A DNA stretch of 64,000 nt from Colwellia sp. 1_MG-2023 (GTDB lineage: Bacteria > Pseudomonadota > Gammaproteobacteria > Enterobacterales > Alteromonadaceae), in assembly GCF_030546755.1 (NCBI RefSeq), contig NZ_JAUOPE010000004.1:1-64000 (forward strand). Reading direction: 5' to 3'. Position numbers and translations under genes: made by a program. Shown piece by piece: positions 16,680 to 26,199 of this stretch. Under the pieces are notes generated by a model. That model saw only the letters and a program-made list of their open reading frames with translations. It was not told the origin of the DNA and did no database searches. Numbering within the stretch: the stretch's first letter is position 1; each line of letters starts with the position of its first letter.

Positions 16680-19600
16680 TTACCCCTTACTTTCTATACG
16701 TTGGATGAGCAAAATAATATGCTCTAATGCTTGTTCAAATTCAAAATCATTAAATGCATTATATATTTTGTTTATATCATTCGCATACCGAGAGGCATTT
16801 ATATGAGTATCAGTATATTCGTATAATTGCGCTAATAGCGTTTCTTCAGCTTCATTTTCTTTAGCAGTTTCACTTAAGGCATTTAATAAAGTAAGTAATA
16901 CATCGGTATCAATAGTGTCCGTTTTTACCCCTTTATTTCTGTTAGTGGCCCACTGTGAAATTTTTAAATTTAATTGCTGAAATGCGTCATTAATTTTCTT
17001 AAAAATTGCTTCGCACTGGTTAGGGTGACTATTAATTAAAGATTCTAATTGTGCAAATAAGCGTTGTAATTGACTTAATGCCAAATTTCCACAAATTCCT
17101 TTTAAGGCATGACTAATAGTCGTTACGGTAGACCAATCGGCTTGAGTTATTGCCGTATTTAACTTTTCAATATCATCACTTTGGTTAGTAATGAAAATGT
17201 GTATTTGCTGGTAATATTCGTCAATGCTACCCCATAAAGCTACACCTTTATTTTCATCCATTAACTGATCGTTTTTCTGCGTTTCAGTGGCCATTTTAAT
17301 CGGAGTTACTTTAATATTTAATACGCGAGCAATTTCTTGACTTAACAAGGTAAAATCGATGGGCTTGTTAGCAAAACCTTGCATACCTGCTTTTTCAGCT
17401 GCGAGTTTATCATCTAATAAAACACTGGCTGTTAACGCTATAATCGGTAGTTGAGGCAGGCTATTTTGCGTTTCGTATTTTCTACGCTCAATCGTTGCAT
17501 TTAAACCGTCTAATACTGGCATTTGAATATCCATTAATACTACATCGATTTCTTTACAGTCAGCCATTCTAACAAGTGCTTGTTTCCCATCTCGAGCTGT
17601 TACTACTTGATGACCGTCTCTTTCTAAAATCAATGTCAGTAAATCTATGTTTTGCTGAATATCATCGACAACAAGAATTTTAAGCGCCGGTAAAGTTATT
17701 TTTTCTATCGCTTGAGACTCTTCTTCAGACTCAATACTGGGTAATGGAATTTCAAATTCGAACCTTGTGCCAACCCCTAACGTACTTTGCGCATTAATTT
17801 CGCCCTTCATTAGCTCAACAAGTTGTTTACTAATTGTTGTGCCTAAACCAGTGCCGCCAAAGCGTCTACTCATAGAGGCATCCGCTTGAGTAAATGCATC
17901 AAATACTGTGTGTAATTGTTCCGCACTCATGCCTATACCGGTATCTTCTATTTGAAACTTAACCTTGTTATCTTGAGTCGGAAATACAGAAACAGTCACC
18001 TTACCTGTTTCTGTAAACTTAACGGCATTGCCAATTAAATTAGTCAATACTTGTCGAATTCGCTCTGGACTGCCTAAATAAAAATTACTGAGTTTGTGAG
18101 AGACATTAGCAGTAAGCTCAAGGTTTTTATTGCGAGCTTGTAACCACAAAGTAGAAATAACCGCATCAACTTCTTCGATAAGTGAAAATCTTCTTAATTC
18201 AAGATCTAATTTTCCTTTATCAAGTTTTGCGGTATCTAAAATGTCATTTAATAAATGTAAGAGTGATTTGGCAGAATTATTAATGGTATTCATGTGTTTG
18301 AGCTGATCTGATGATAAGCTACTTTCTAAGAGTATATCGCTAAAACCAATAATCGCATTCATAGGTGTGCGAATTTCGTGACTCATATTAGCCATAAAAG
18401 CCGCTCTAGATTCTGCCGCTTGCTCTGCTTTTTCTTTCGCTACTCTTAATTCCTGCTCGATATTTCGCCGTTCCGTAATATCCATAATGAAGCCGTCTAA
18501 CCAAGCTTCACCACTTTTTTCATCAGTAATGTGATTTCCAAATTCCATCATCCAACGAGTTTCGCCGGTTTTGGTAATAATGCGATACTCAATGTTAAAC
18601 ATGCCTTTGATTAACGGGTTATTAATTATCTGATCTTTATCATCAGGGTGATATAAATCAGAAAATTCGCGCTTTTTATTAGGAGGTAAAAAATCACTCG
18701 CCGGGTAACCCGTAATACCTTCTACTGCATCACTAATAAACAATATTGGCCAGTTATATTGATCTAAACAACGGTAAGCGATACCCGGGATATTACTGAT
18801 TAATGATCTGAATTTTTCTTCATTTTCTTTAAGTGCTTGCTCCATTTCAATGCGTTGACGAATGTCAGTCATAAATCCTACAAAGAAATTATCATTGCCA
18901 AGTTCAACATGACCAACTGAAAGCTTAATGGCGACTAAACTGCCATCTTTATGGAGTGCTTCCACTTCTCTACTTGAGCCAATGATTTTGGCTTTACCTG
19001 TTTGCAGAAACTTTTGTATATAATGGTCATGATCTTTTTGGTGCGGGTTTGGCACTAACATTTTAATATTATTACCAATAAGTTCTTTTTCTGACCAGCC
19101 AAGCATTGTTTGGGTGGCTTGGTTAATACTTTCAATAATTCCTTTATGATTAATGGTTATTATCGCATCAACGGCGGTATTCATCATGGCACGTAAACGA
19201 TGTTCATTAATACGAGCGTGGCGAGAAATATCTCTGTATCTATAGATTAAATTGATACCTAAAACTAAAGTGATGATCACTATGGTGGTAATGGAAACAA
19301 TGAAGGCAAGGTAAAATGACATTTCATTGGTTTGTGTACTTAATTCAAGACCTGGCGGTTTAACAAAACGAGCTGCTGCCATTCCTGTGTAATGCATTCC
19401 TGCAATAGCAAACCCCATAACAACACTGGCGATTAAATTTGCTTGCCAATCTTTTTGTTTTTGCCACACTCTTAATAGCCCTTCTCGAGTCCATAAAGAA
19501 AGCATTGCTAATGACACTGCAACAAGAATAGAAAGCAAAAATAGCTTAAGGTCATAACGAAGTAGGGGAGCCATTTGCATCGATGCCATACCGGTATAAT

Positions 19601-20015
19601 GCATTGTTCCGATACCAGCTCCCACCAATGTTCCTTCAATTAATAGTGGTTTGAAGCCCGTTTTACGCTGTTGTAAATGGTTTAAAGCGACCCAAGATGC
19701 ACAAACTCCGGGTAAAATTGAAATGAGTGTTAACGAAACGTTGTAATCGATGATAGTACATAAATCAAAGGCTAACATGCCGATAAAATGCATCGACCAA
19801 ATACCGCCGCCTAAAGCAAGGCTGCCAATAAATAGCGTCAATTGTTTTCTTTGTTGAGAAATTTTATGTTGGTACTGAGTGGCTAATTGTAATCCCATGA
19901 ACGAGGTTAAAATAGCAATCACGAGAGATAAGATCACCATGGCATTATTGTAGCTGCCATAAATTAGTGGACTATCAGGTGAAATGGAAAATTGCTCTAT
20001 TATCCAATCAAACAT
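16680..20015 (-). CDS. MHYT-domain hybrid sensor histidine kinase with HPt domain
   Basis: 1111 residues. The N-terminal 250 residues form a seven-helix MHYT membrane sensor with repeats MHFIGM, MHYTGM and MHYTGM, thought to bind a metal and sense gases such as O2, CO or NO. Two PAS domains follow (about 270-395 and 400-525). The HisKA domain carries MSHEIRTP (phospho-His H546), then an ATPase domain with 'GIGMSAEQ' and 'GTGLGTTIS', a receiver (D829) and an HPt domain (H969 in ISHALKG). All phosphorelay residues are present. The partner HD-GYP regulator is 4 bases downstream, suggesting that the sensed signal controls c-di-GMP breakdown. Confidence 0.94.
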   Translation of the reverse strand: MFDWIIEQFSISPDSPLIYGSYNNAMVILSLVIAILTSFMGLQLATQYQHKISQQRKQLTLFIGSLALGGGIWSMHFIGMLAFDLCTIIDYNVSLTLISILPGVCASWVALNHLQQRKTGFKPLLIEGTLVGAGIGTMHYTGMASMQMAPLLRYDLKLFLLSILVAVSLAMLSLWTREGLLRVWQKQKDWQANLIASVVMGFAIAGMHYTGMAAARFVKPPGLELSTQTNEMSFYLAFIVSITTIVIITLVLGINLIYRYRDISRHARINEHRLRAMMNTAVDAIITINHKGIIESINQATQTMLGWSEKELIGNNIKMLVPNPHQKDHDHYIQKFLQTGKAKIIGSSREVEALHKDGSLVAIKLSVGHVELGNDNFFVGFMTDIRQRIEMEQALKENEEKFRSLISNIPGIAYRCLDQYNWPILFISDAVEGITGYPASDFLPPNKKREFSDLYHPDDKDQIINNPLIKGMFNIEYRIITKTGETRWMMEFGNHITDEKSGEAWLDGFIMDITERRNIEQELRVAKEKAEQAAESRAAFMANMSHEIRTPMNAIIGFSDILLESSLSSDQLKHMNTINNSAKSLLHLLNDILDTAKLDKGKLDLELRRFSLIEEVDAVISTLWLQARNKNLELTANVSHKLSNFYLGSPERIRQVLTNLIGNAVKFTETGKVTVSVFPTQDNKVKFQIEDTGIGMSAEQLHTVFDAFTQADASMSRRFGGTGLGTTISKQLVELMKGEINAQSTLGVGTRFEFEIPLPSIESEEESQAIEKITLPALKILVVDDIQQNIDLLTLILERDGHQVVTARDGKQALVRMADCKEIDVVLMDIQMPVLDGLNATIERRKYETQNSLPQLPIIALTASVLLDDKLAAEKAGMQGFANKPIDFTLLSQEIARVLNIKVTPIKMATETQKNDQLMDENKGVALWGSIDEYYQQIHIFITNQSDDIEKLNTAITQADWSTVTTISHALKGICGNLALSQLQRLFAQLESLINSHPNQCEAIFKKINDAFQQLNLKISQWATNRNKGVKTDTIDTDVLLTLLNALSETAKENEAEETLLAQLYEYTDTHINASRYANDINKIYNAFNDFEFEQALEHIILLIQRIESKG

Positions 20016-20192
20016 TGTTTGCGTGTCTCTCGGTTTGAAGTTCTAGAAAAAATTGCATTTTGGTACTATATCAATGAATGATAAACGAGGGAACGATCTT
20101 CAGAGACATGGTTTGTTCGTTGACTATAGTTTTATCTCTGAAATATAGACGAAGCAGTTATTGAGTGATAGACGATGCTTTTAGTTAAAGCG

Positions 20193-21407
20193 TTAAATTG
20201 CTTGTCCACAGGCAACCCCTTGTGCCCAACAAGCTTGAAAATTATAGCCTCCAAGCCAACCCGTAACGTCGATTACTTCGCCAATAAAATATAAGTTTGG
20301 CACTTTTTTGCTTTCAAATGTTTTTGAAGATAATTCATCGGTATCAACCCCGCCCAAAGTGACTTCTGCTGTACGATAGCCTTCCGTTCCATTGGGTTTG
20401 ATTTGCCATTGATGTAGGTAGTTAGTTAACTGATTTACGTCATCTTTGGTTAATTGATTGATTGATTTATCAATTATTTCAGCTTGGCTGACCATAGCTT
20501 CGATAAAACGTTTTGGCAGGATCATACTCAACATATTCTTGAGTGACTTTTGCGAGTTTTGCTCTCGCCATTCATTTAAAAGATCTTGAATGGAGGAATC
20601 GGGTAACAAATTAATCGTTACGGCTTGCCCTGCTTGCCAAAAGGAAGAAATTTGTAAAATGGCGGGGCCTGATAAACCGCGGTGGGTAAACAATATATTT
20701 TCTCTAAACTCAGTACCGCATTCACTGGTGATTTGAGTTGGAATACTGATCCCTGATAAACCGTCAAAGCGCTGTTTATCGTGGTCATGTAAAGTAAAAG
20801 GCACTAGGGCAGCCGTAGTAGGTAAAACATTCAGGCCAAACTGTTTCGCAATATTAAAACCAATTGGTGTGGCACCTAATTTGGGCATAGTTAAGCCACC
20901 TGATGCAACCACTAAAGACTGACATTGAAAAATAGCATCCGTTGTTTTAACAATAAAATGTTCTGGATGTTGTTCAACTGACAGGACTTCATTGCGCATT
21001 TTTACTTCAACACCCGCCCATTCGCACTCAGTCATTAATACGTCAACAATGTTTTGGGCGCTGTCAGAACAAAAGAGTTGTCCTAAGGTTTTGTGATGAT
21101 ATTCAACACCGTGACGTTCTACTAACTCGATAAAATCTTGTGAGCTATATCGACTTAAAGCCGACTTGATAAAATGTGGGTTTTTGCAAAGGTAATTTTC
21201 AGGCCGAGCATGTTCATTGGTAAAATTACATCGACCACCGCCGCTGATCAGTATTTTACGACCGGGCTTTTTACCCATATCTACGACGATGACAGACTTT
21301 CCTCTGTAACCAGCAGTGGCAGCACACATTAAACCCGCAGCACCAGCACCAATAATTAACGTATCAACTTGTTGCACATGTAACCTTAACTTTGTATTTA
21401 TCGGCAT
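20193..21407 (-). CDS. HI0933/YhiN-family FAD-dependent oxidoreductase
   Basis: 404 residues from ATG at 21407; the frame also has an ATG at 21449, but the family normally begins just before the FAD motif. The dinucleotide-binding motif is 'DTLIIGAGAAGLMCAATAG' and is followed by 'GKKPGRKILISGGGRCNFTN', the family signature. Close to the C terminus, 'NLYFIGEVIDVTGWLGGYNFQ' completes the FAD site. Relatives include BaiN from gut bacteria and many uncharacterised flavoproteins; the natural substrate is unknown. The gene stands alone. The start was moved because GAGGG lies upstream of 21407 and nothing suitable before 21449. Confidence 0.9.
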   Translation of the reverse strand: MPINTKLRLHVQQVDTLIIGAGAAGLMCAATAGYRGKSVIVVDMGKKPGRKILISGGGRCNFTNEHARPENYLCKNPHFIKSALSRYSSQDFIELVERHGVEYHHKTLGQLFCSDSAQNIVDVLMTECEWAGVEVKMRNEVLSVEQHPEHFIVKTTDAIFQCQSLVVASGGLTMPKLGATPIGFNIAKQFGLNVLPTTAALVPFTLHDHDKQRFDGLSGISIPTQITSECGTEFRENILFTHRGLSGPAILQISSFWQAGQAVTINLLPDSSIQDLLNEWREQNSQKSLKNMLSMILPKRFIEAMVSQAEIIDKSINQLTKDDVNQLTNYLHQWQIKPNGTEGYRTAEVTLGGVDTDELSSKTFESKKVPNLYFIGEVIDVTGWLGGYNFQACWAQGVACGQAI

Positions 21408-21534
21408 TATAAAAGTTTTACCCTCGTTGAACCAGCGAAGAAATCGCATCGTTGAATCGGTATTTTACGCCAATTTAAATAGGGTTAAGTAAAGTCTATA
21501 GCAGGGAATTGCTTTATTAGATGATACTGTGAAG

Positions 21535-21774
21535 TTAATGCATGCGGCGTTTATTGTTGTATGGTTTTTGTTTGCTGGTATTGATGGCTAGCCTTCTGTC
21601 CCATTGCCCGGCATGTGATTTTTGACATGCTTCTTCGCTATCAAAATGAATACTCTGATTGACATTTTTGATAATCACGCCAATTTTAAGTAGTTGTTTT
21701 TGAATGTCTTGCTGAAAGCCTTTCGCTAGATTCTGTGCTTTCATTTCTTCAATATCATTTTCAGTTTCAAACAC
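21535..21774 (-). CDS. Small hypothetical protein
   Basis: Up to 79 residues from a GTG start, or 69 from the ATG at 21744 (residue 11). Not recognised. It is hydrophilic, with helices 'AKGFQQDIQKQLLKIG', a short strand-like section 'GVIIKNVNQSIHF' and a basic tail ending KPYNNKRRMH. No signal peptide or membrane segment. The ribosome-binding site is weak at either start, so coding is plausible but unproven. Confidence 0.45.
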   Translation of the reverse strand: MFETENDIEEMKAQNLAKGFQQDIQKQLLKIGVIIKNVNQSIHFDSEEACQKSHAGQWDRRLAINTSKQKPYNNKRRMH

Positions 21775-22110
21775 GCAAGTGACAATGAGACTTGCAGGAA
21801 AGTTTGTATAATTTGCACGATGGGTTAACTAACAAAATCCGTCAATTTTGTGTTTTGAATTTTCACACGCTATGGTGAGCGCTTTACAAATGTTGTTATC
21901 AAGTTTCTGGGTTGTTTTGGTCAATTTCATGAGTGTTTCTGAGATATTTTTTGTATTCATGATCATAGCGTAACGATGATTAAACGTCATATCGAATTCG
22001 TTTTTTGTTTAATTTCTCTATTATCCATTTATATATTTGTTAATATCTGCATAAGCATTTTATGACGTATAAATTTTCCTATTTAATATCAATCAACTAT
22101 TGAGTGTTCA
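21775..22110. other. Intergenic stretch upstream of the TPR-GGDEF gene
   Basis: 336 bases between divergent genes. No clear operator or terminator is visible. A 29-codon frame at 21976-22065 would encode a basic-hydrophobic peptide beginning MIKRHIEF and rich in Ile, Leu and Phe; it has no good ribosome-binding site, so I do not list it as a gene. Confidence 0.45.
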
Positions 22111-23949
22111 ATGAAAGTAGTTTTTTTCTCATTATTTTTTTGCGTTTTCATCAGTAAACTTCATGCAACTGAAGGGGAACAATTAAAAACGCTACTCGCG
22201 GGCTTAGAGAATGCACAAACGCGTTTGACTTATTTACAAGAAAATAAAGATATTTATCTAGATCAAGACTTATCAATTAAAGCCGAATATTGGTTAGCGC
22301 TTGGTTTAGCCTTAGAGGAAAATAGTAGATTAGAAAAGGCATTCGGTGTTTATAATCGCGCGATTAAAGCACTTGAATCGACAATTGATTCACACCGCGA
22401 GCTATACATTAATGCTTTAATTCAACGCTCCTACATTATTTATTTACAAACATACGACACTGAAAAATATTGCCCGGATAGAGCGCTAGCATATAACTCG
22501 TTAGATGAAACAATTTCTGTGGATTTGCAGGTGAGAGCAAATGTGCAATATGCTTTTTGTTTTCAAAATGATAAAGCTAATTTTTCAACGGGTTTATCTT
22601 TATTAGACCAGGCGCTAAAGCTTGCCAAGCAACATAAGTTATCAGCTAACACCCATGCGATGATTTATAACGCGTCAGGGTTGATATATAGCAGGAATCA
22701 GTTGTATGCCAAAGCTTACGAGTATTTATTAAATGCTTATCGTCAATGGTCGTTGGTTAACGATTATCAAGATATGTTCAATATGTTGCATAGTTTAACT
22801 CATAATGCGATTTATATGCGTGAGTTTGATAAGGCTCAACAGCATGTTGACGAAATGTTTATGCTAGCTGAAGAACAAAAAACCTTTCAAGATTTCTTGT
22901 TCTTTGCACATTACAACTCGGGACTTTTAGCGTTAGCGAAAGGTGACATTAAACAAAGTGCGAATGCTTTTTCGAAGGCATTAATTGAGCAAGAAAATAC
23001 GCAAGAGCGCTTCTTTGTTAAGAGTGCTTATGAAGTGAATATCTCTAATTATTTTCGATTAGATGAAATTGATAAAGCCCATCGCTTATTCACTCAGTTG
23101 AAAACTAAATTTCCTGAACATCAAATCAAATCTAATTTGGTGAATGCTTTTGCTGCATACCAACAAGGCGATTATTCAGCAGCAATTGCGAAAATGTACC
23201 AACAAATTGATCATGAAAAGAATGAACGACGTTTATTTATAAAGCATGCGGTACAGAGTACTGCATTGTTGAATTCTCAAAATATATCGGAGTTAGATAA
23301 AAAACTTCTTGAGAAAACCATTGAAATACAACATTTAAATATTGAAAAAGCCCAGTCAGATAAACACACTATATATCTGTTTTTAGTATTCGCCTTGATA
23401 TTGTTTTTAGGTATTTCAGCGTTCAGTTTTTATCTTTATAAAACGAGACAGTACTTTAAACATCATGCACGAGTAGATTATTTAACTGGGGTGTTTAATC
23501 GTCGCTTTCTTTTTGAAAAAGGTGAGCATGCTTTGAAAGATATGCGATTAAAAAAGTATGACGTATCAATTTTGTTGTTTGATATCGATAACTTTAAAAG
23601 CATTAATGATACTAAAGGGCATTATGCCGGTGACTTAGCCATTAAGTTGGTGGTTGAAAAGTGCCAAGCAAACCTGCCGAAAAATTCTTTTATCGGGAGA
23701 TTAGGTGGCGATGAATTTTTAGTGGTCTTAAAACATGCTAATCAAGAACAAGCTTGTGAAATCGCTGAGCAAATTAGGGCTGATATTAACGAGGCATATT
23801 TTGCCGAAATTGCGCCTATCGAATTAACGGTTAGTATTGGCGTGGTGAGCTGTCAGGAACAAAAAAATCTCGATGAAGCAATAGCAGAAGCCGATAATTT
23901 ACTTTATCAAGCAAAAGAAGAAGGTCGTAATAGAGTGGTAAGCAGGTAA
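22111..23949 (+). CDS. TPR-containing membrane diguanylate cyclase
   Basis: 612 residues. A signal peptide (1-19) leads into a periplasmic helical region of about 380 residues with tetratricopeptide-like pairs (for example 'EYWLALGLALEENSRLEKAFGVYNRAI' in two parts). A membrane helix lies at about 421-444 ('YLFLVFALILFLGISAFSFY'). The cytoplasmic GGDEF domain carries RLGGDEF (532-536) and 'DIDNFKSINDTKGHYAGD'. It should make c-di-GMP. No RxxD inhibitory site precedes the motif, so simple product inhibition is not expected. Its stop codon lies inside the octamer tandem repeat at 23938-23992. Confidence 0.93.
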   Translation: MKVVFFSLFFCVFISKLHATEGEQLKTLLAGLENAQTRLTYLQENKDIYLDQDLSIKAEYWLALGLALEENSRLEKAFGVYNRAIKALESTIDSHRELYINALIQRSYIIYLQTYDTEKYCPDRALAYNSLDETISVDLQVRANVQYAFCFQNDKANFSTGLSLLDQALKLAKQHKLSANTHAMIYNASGLIYSRNQLYAKAYEYLLNAYRQWSLVNDYQDMFNMLHSLTHNAIYMREFDKAQQHVDEMFMLAEEQKTFQDFLFFAHYNSGLLALAKGDIKQSANAFSKALIEQENTQERFFVKSAYEVNISNYFRLDEIDKAHRLFTQLKTKFPEHQIKSNLVNAFAAYQQGDYSAAIAKMYQQIDHEKNERRLFIKHAVQSTALLNSQNISELDKKLLEKTIEIQHLNIEKAQSDKHTIYLFLVFALILFLGISAFSFYLYKTRQYFKHHARVDYLTGVFNRRFLFEKGEHALKDMRLKKYDVSILLFDIDNFKSINDTKGHYAGDLAIKLVVEKCQANLPKNSFIGRLGGDEFLVVLKHANQEQACEIAEQIRADINEAYFAEIAPIELTVSIGVVSCQEQKNLDEAIAEADNLLYQAKEEGRNRVVSR

Positions 23950-23992
23950 GCAGGTAAGCAGGTAAGCAGGTAAGCAGGTAAGCAGGTAAGCA
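23938..23992 (+). repeat. GTAAGCAG octamer tandem repeat over a stop codon
   Basis: Six full copies of GTAAGCAG and seven bases of a seventh run without interruption. The first copy encodes the last residues of the TPR-GGDEF protein, and the TAA at 23947-23949 falls in the second copy. The remaining copies are untranslated. Such repeats change length by slipped-strand replication. Confidence 0.97.
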
Positions 23993-24066
23993 CTAATAAG
24001 TTAGTATAATTTCGTTGCGAGCTATCACTTTATAACAGTAGTTCGCAACGAATAGAGCTTCAATTA

Positions 24067-24378
24067 CTACAGATATGAACAGCAATAATCAGTTAATGAT
24101 TTCACTTTCACTTTAAAGCTGGCATTGGCCGGTACGTTAAATGACTCGCCACCTTTAATATCTAACCACTCATCACTGTTTGGTAATAAAATTGAAATGT
24201 CACCAGCGGTTATTTCCATTAATTCTGCGGCTTCTGTGCCAAATTCATACTCACCCACCATCATAATACCTAATGTTTTAAAACTACCATCGGCAAAAGT
24301 TACTTTGCGGCTAGTTACCTTGCCATCAAAATATACATTGGCGGCGACATCAATAGTGACATTATTAAATTGAGACAT
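24067..24378 (-). CDS. ppnP: Pyrimidine/purine nucleoside phosphorylase PpnP
   Basis: 103 residues, matching the YaiE/PpnP family (DUF1255) in length and along its whole sequence: 'NVYFDGKVTSRKVTFADGSFKTLGIM' in the first half, and the closing part has the 'GESFNVPANASFKVKV' strand. It is a small cupin that phosphorolyses several nucleosides to base and ribose-1-phosphate in the cytoplasm. It lies downstream of ilvC on the same strand but is separated by two hairpins, so it probably has its own promoter. Confidence 0.93.
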   Translation of the reverse strand: MSQFNNVTIDVAANVYFDGKVTSRKVTFADGSFKTLGIMMVGEYEFGTEAAELMEITAGDISILLPNSDEWLDIKGGESFNVPANASFKVKVKSLTDYCCSYL

Positions 24379-24411
24379 GCTTAACTCCTAAATTCTTAAA
24401 TTTCTGGCAAT

Positions 24412-24456
24412 AAAAAACCGATATCAGCGCCAGAGAGAGTACTAATATCGGCTTTT
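24412..24456 (-). terminator. Rho-independent terminator downstream of ilvC
   Basis: On the minus strand CCGATAT (complement of 24445-24451) pairs with ATATCGG (complement of 24418-24424) and runs into six T residues (complement of 24412-24417). It lies about 60 bases beyond the ilvC stop and before ppnP. Confidence 0.8.
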
Positions 24457-24480
24457 GACCTATCGGATTAGAGATAGGTC
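24457..24480. repeat. Second hairpin in the ilvC-ppnP gap
   Basis: GACCTATC (24457-24464) and GATAGGTC (24473-24480) are perfect inverted copies around an 8-base loop. The hairpin abuts the ilvC terminator. A short 14-base palindrome (ACCTGATTTCAGGT) lies a little further toward ilvC. No T tract follows, so its role is not clear; mRNA protection is possible. Confidence 0.6.
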
Positions 24481-24517
24481 AGGTGCGTTTTTTTCGTCAA
24501 CCTGATTTCAGGTAAAG

Positions 24518-26002
24518 TTACAGGTTTGACTCAACAATTTTTTTCATGTCAGTCATGTAGCCACGTAATGTTTTACCTACGCTTTCTACACCGTGACTAC
24601 GAATCGCTTCATTGACTTCAATTAAACGAACGTTATCAACACCGTTAGAGGTTGCTTTTAAGCCTTCACCTAATTCTTCAAGCGTTAACTTACTTGCATA
24701 TTCAGCCAATAATGGTTGTGCAGCATGAGTAAATAAGTAGTTACCGTATTCAGCCGTATCAGAGATAACAACGTTCATTTCGTATAATTTGTTACGGGCG
24801 ATACAGTTAGCGATTAATGGTGTTTCGTGCAGTGACTCATAATAAGCAGACTCTTCAATAATGCCGGCAGCAACCATAGCTTCAAACGCTAATTCAACAC
24901 CTGCTTTCACCATAGCTACCACGAAAATACCTTTGTCGTAGTATTCTTGCTCAGTAATTTCTACATCACAATCTGGTGCCTGTTCGAAAGAAGACTCAGC
25001 AGTTTCTTCACGCCACTTTAATAAGTTAGCATCATCGTTCGCCCAATCTTCCATCATAGTGGCAGAGAAGTGACCTTCGATGATGTCATCCATATGCTTT
25101 TCAAATAATGGACGTAGAATTACCTTTAACTCTTCAGACATATCAAACGCTTTAATTTTTGCAGGGTTTGATAAACGGTCCATCATGTTAGTGATACCGC
25201 CATGCTTCAAACCTTCAGTAACCGTCTCGATACCGTATTGTAATAACTTACGTGCGTAAGCCGCATCAATACCTTGCGCCACTAATTGCTTGTGACCTAA
25301 AACGGCCGCTGTTTGTAACATGCCACATAAAATAGTTTGCTCACCCATTAAGTCAGACTTAACTTCAGCGATGAAAGATGATTCAAGTACACCAGCACGG
25401 TCACCACCAGTTGCAGAAGCATAGGCTTTAGCAATCGCTAAACCGTTACCTTGTGGGTCGTTTTCTGGGTGAACAGCGATAAGTGTTGGTACACCAAAAC
25501 CACGCTTGTATTCTTCACGTACTTCAGTACCTGGGCATTTAGGTGCTACCATTACAACTGTGATGTCAGAACGAATTTGCATACCTTCTTCAACGATGTT
25601 GAAACCATGCGAGTAAGCCAATGTAGAGCCTTGCTTCATGTGCGGCATAACTGCTGTTACAGCAGAAGTATGTTGCTTATCAGGCGTTAAGTTTAAAACT
25701 AAATCCGCTTGAGGAATTAATTCTTCGTATGTACCAACCGTAAAACCGTTTTCAGTCGCCCACTGCCAAGATTGACGTTTTTCAGCAATTGCTGCATCAC
25801 GTAATGCATAAGAAATATTTAAACCAGAATCGCGCATGTTTAAACCTTGGTTTAAACCTTGAGCGCCACAACCAACAATCACGATGTTCCAATCTTTAAT
25901 GAAGTTGCAGCCATCGCTGAACTCTTCACGTTTCATAAAACGACACTTGCCTAATTGCTCTAGTTTTTCACGTAAACTTAACGTATTAAAATAATTGCTC
26001 AT
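24518..26002 (-). CDS. ilvC: Ketol-acid reductoisomerase
   Basis: 494 residues, the long class II form found in enterics and relatives. It converts 2-acetolactate or 2-aceto-2-hydroxybutyrate to the 2,3-dihydroxy acid with NADPH and Mg2+. The Rossmann loop is '[29 protein letters not shown]', with the basic residues that bind the NADPH phosphate. The C-terminal duplicated knotted domain accounts for the extra length and contains '[20 protein letters not shown]'. It is divergent from ilvY with operators between, as in E. coli, so acetolactate-dependent activation by IlvY is likely. Confidence 0.98.
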   Translation of the reverse strand: MSNYFNTLSLREKLEQLGKCRFMKREEFSDGCNFIKDWNIVIVGCGAQGLNQGLNMRDSGLNISYALRDAAIAEKRQSWQWATENGFTVGTYEELIPQADLVLNLTPDKQHTSAVTAVMPHMKQGSTLAYSHGFNIVEEGMQIRSDITVVMVAPKCPGTEVREEYKRGFGVPTLIAVHPENDPQGNGLAIAKAYASATGGDRAGVLESSFIAEVKSDLMGEQTILCGMLQTAAVLGHKQLVAQGIDAAYARKLLQYGIETVTEGLKHGGITNMMDRLSNPAKIKAFDMSEELKVILRPLFEKHMDDIIEGHFSATMMEDWANDDANLLKWREETAESSFEQAPDCDVEITEQEYYDKGIFVVAMVKAGVELAFEAMVAAGIIEESAYYESLHETPLIANCIARNKLYEMNVVISDTAEYGNYLFTHAAQPLLAEYASKLTLEELGEGLKATSNGVDNVRLIEVNEAIRSHGVESVGKTLRGYMTDMKKIVESNL

Positions 26003-26105
26003 ATTGATTCCTTTTTACTGGTGCTTGGCAGTTCTGTTTCGAAAAGCCTTAGCCAATAAAGTTAATTTAGTTGTCAGCGATCTCTGACGATGAGGCGATG
26101 ATAAC

Positions 26106-26164
26106 GCAAGACTTGTGTTGCTTAAAATGATATATTTGCACTATAACGTTGCAAAATACGCAAC
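26106..26164. promoter_or_regulatory. IlvY operator region between ilvC and ilvY
   Basis: Three inverted repeats crowd the divergent promoter region: GCAA-N8-TTGC (26106-26121), TTGCA-N9-TGCAA (26136-26154) and GTTGC-N7-GCAAC (26148-26164). The two last ones overlap. This matches the tandem TTGCA/TGCAA operator plan known for E. coli IlvY. The position, 36 bases upstream of the ilvY start, also fits. Confidence 0.75.
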
Positions 26165-26199
26165 ATAAAAGTTATTCATGAGTTTAAAAAGAGTTTTTC

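Noticed and set aside
23938-23992. CRISPR-like repetition
   Set aside because: The units are 8 bases and directly adjacent with no spacers, so it is a simple tandem repeat.
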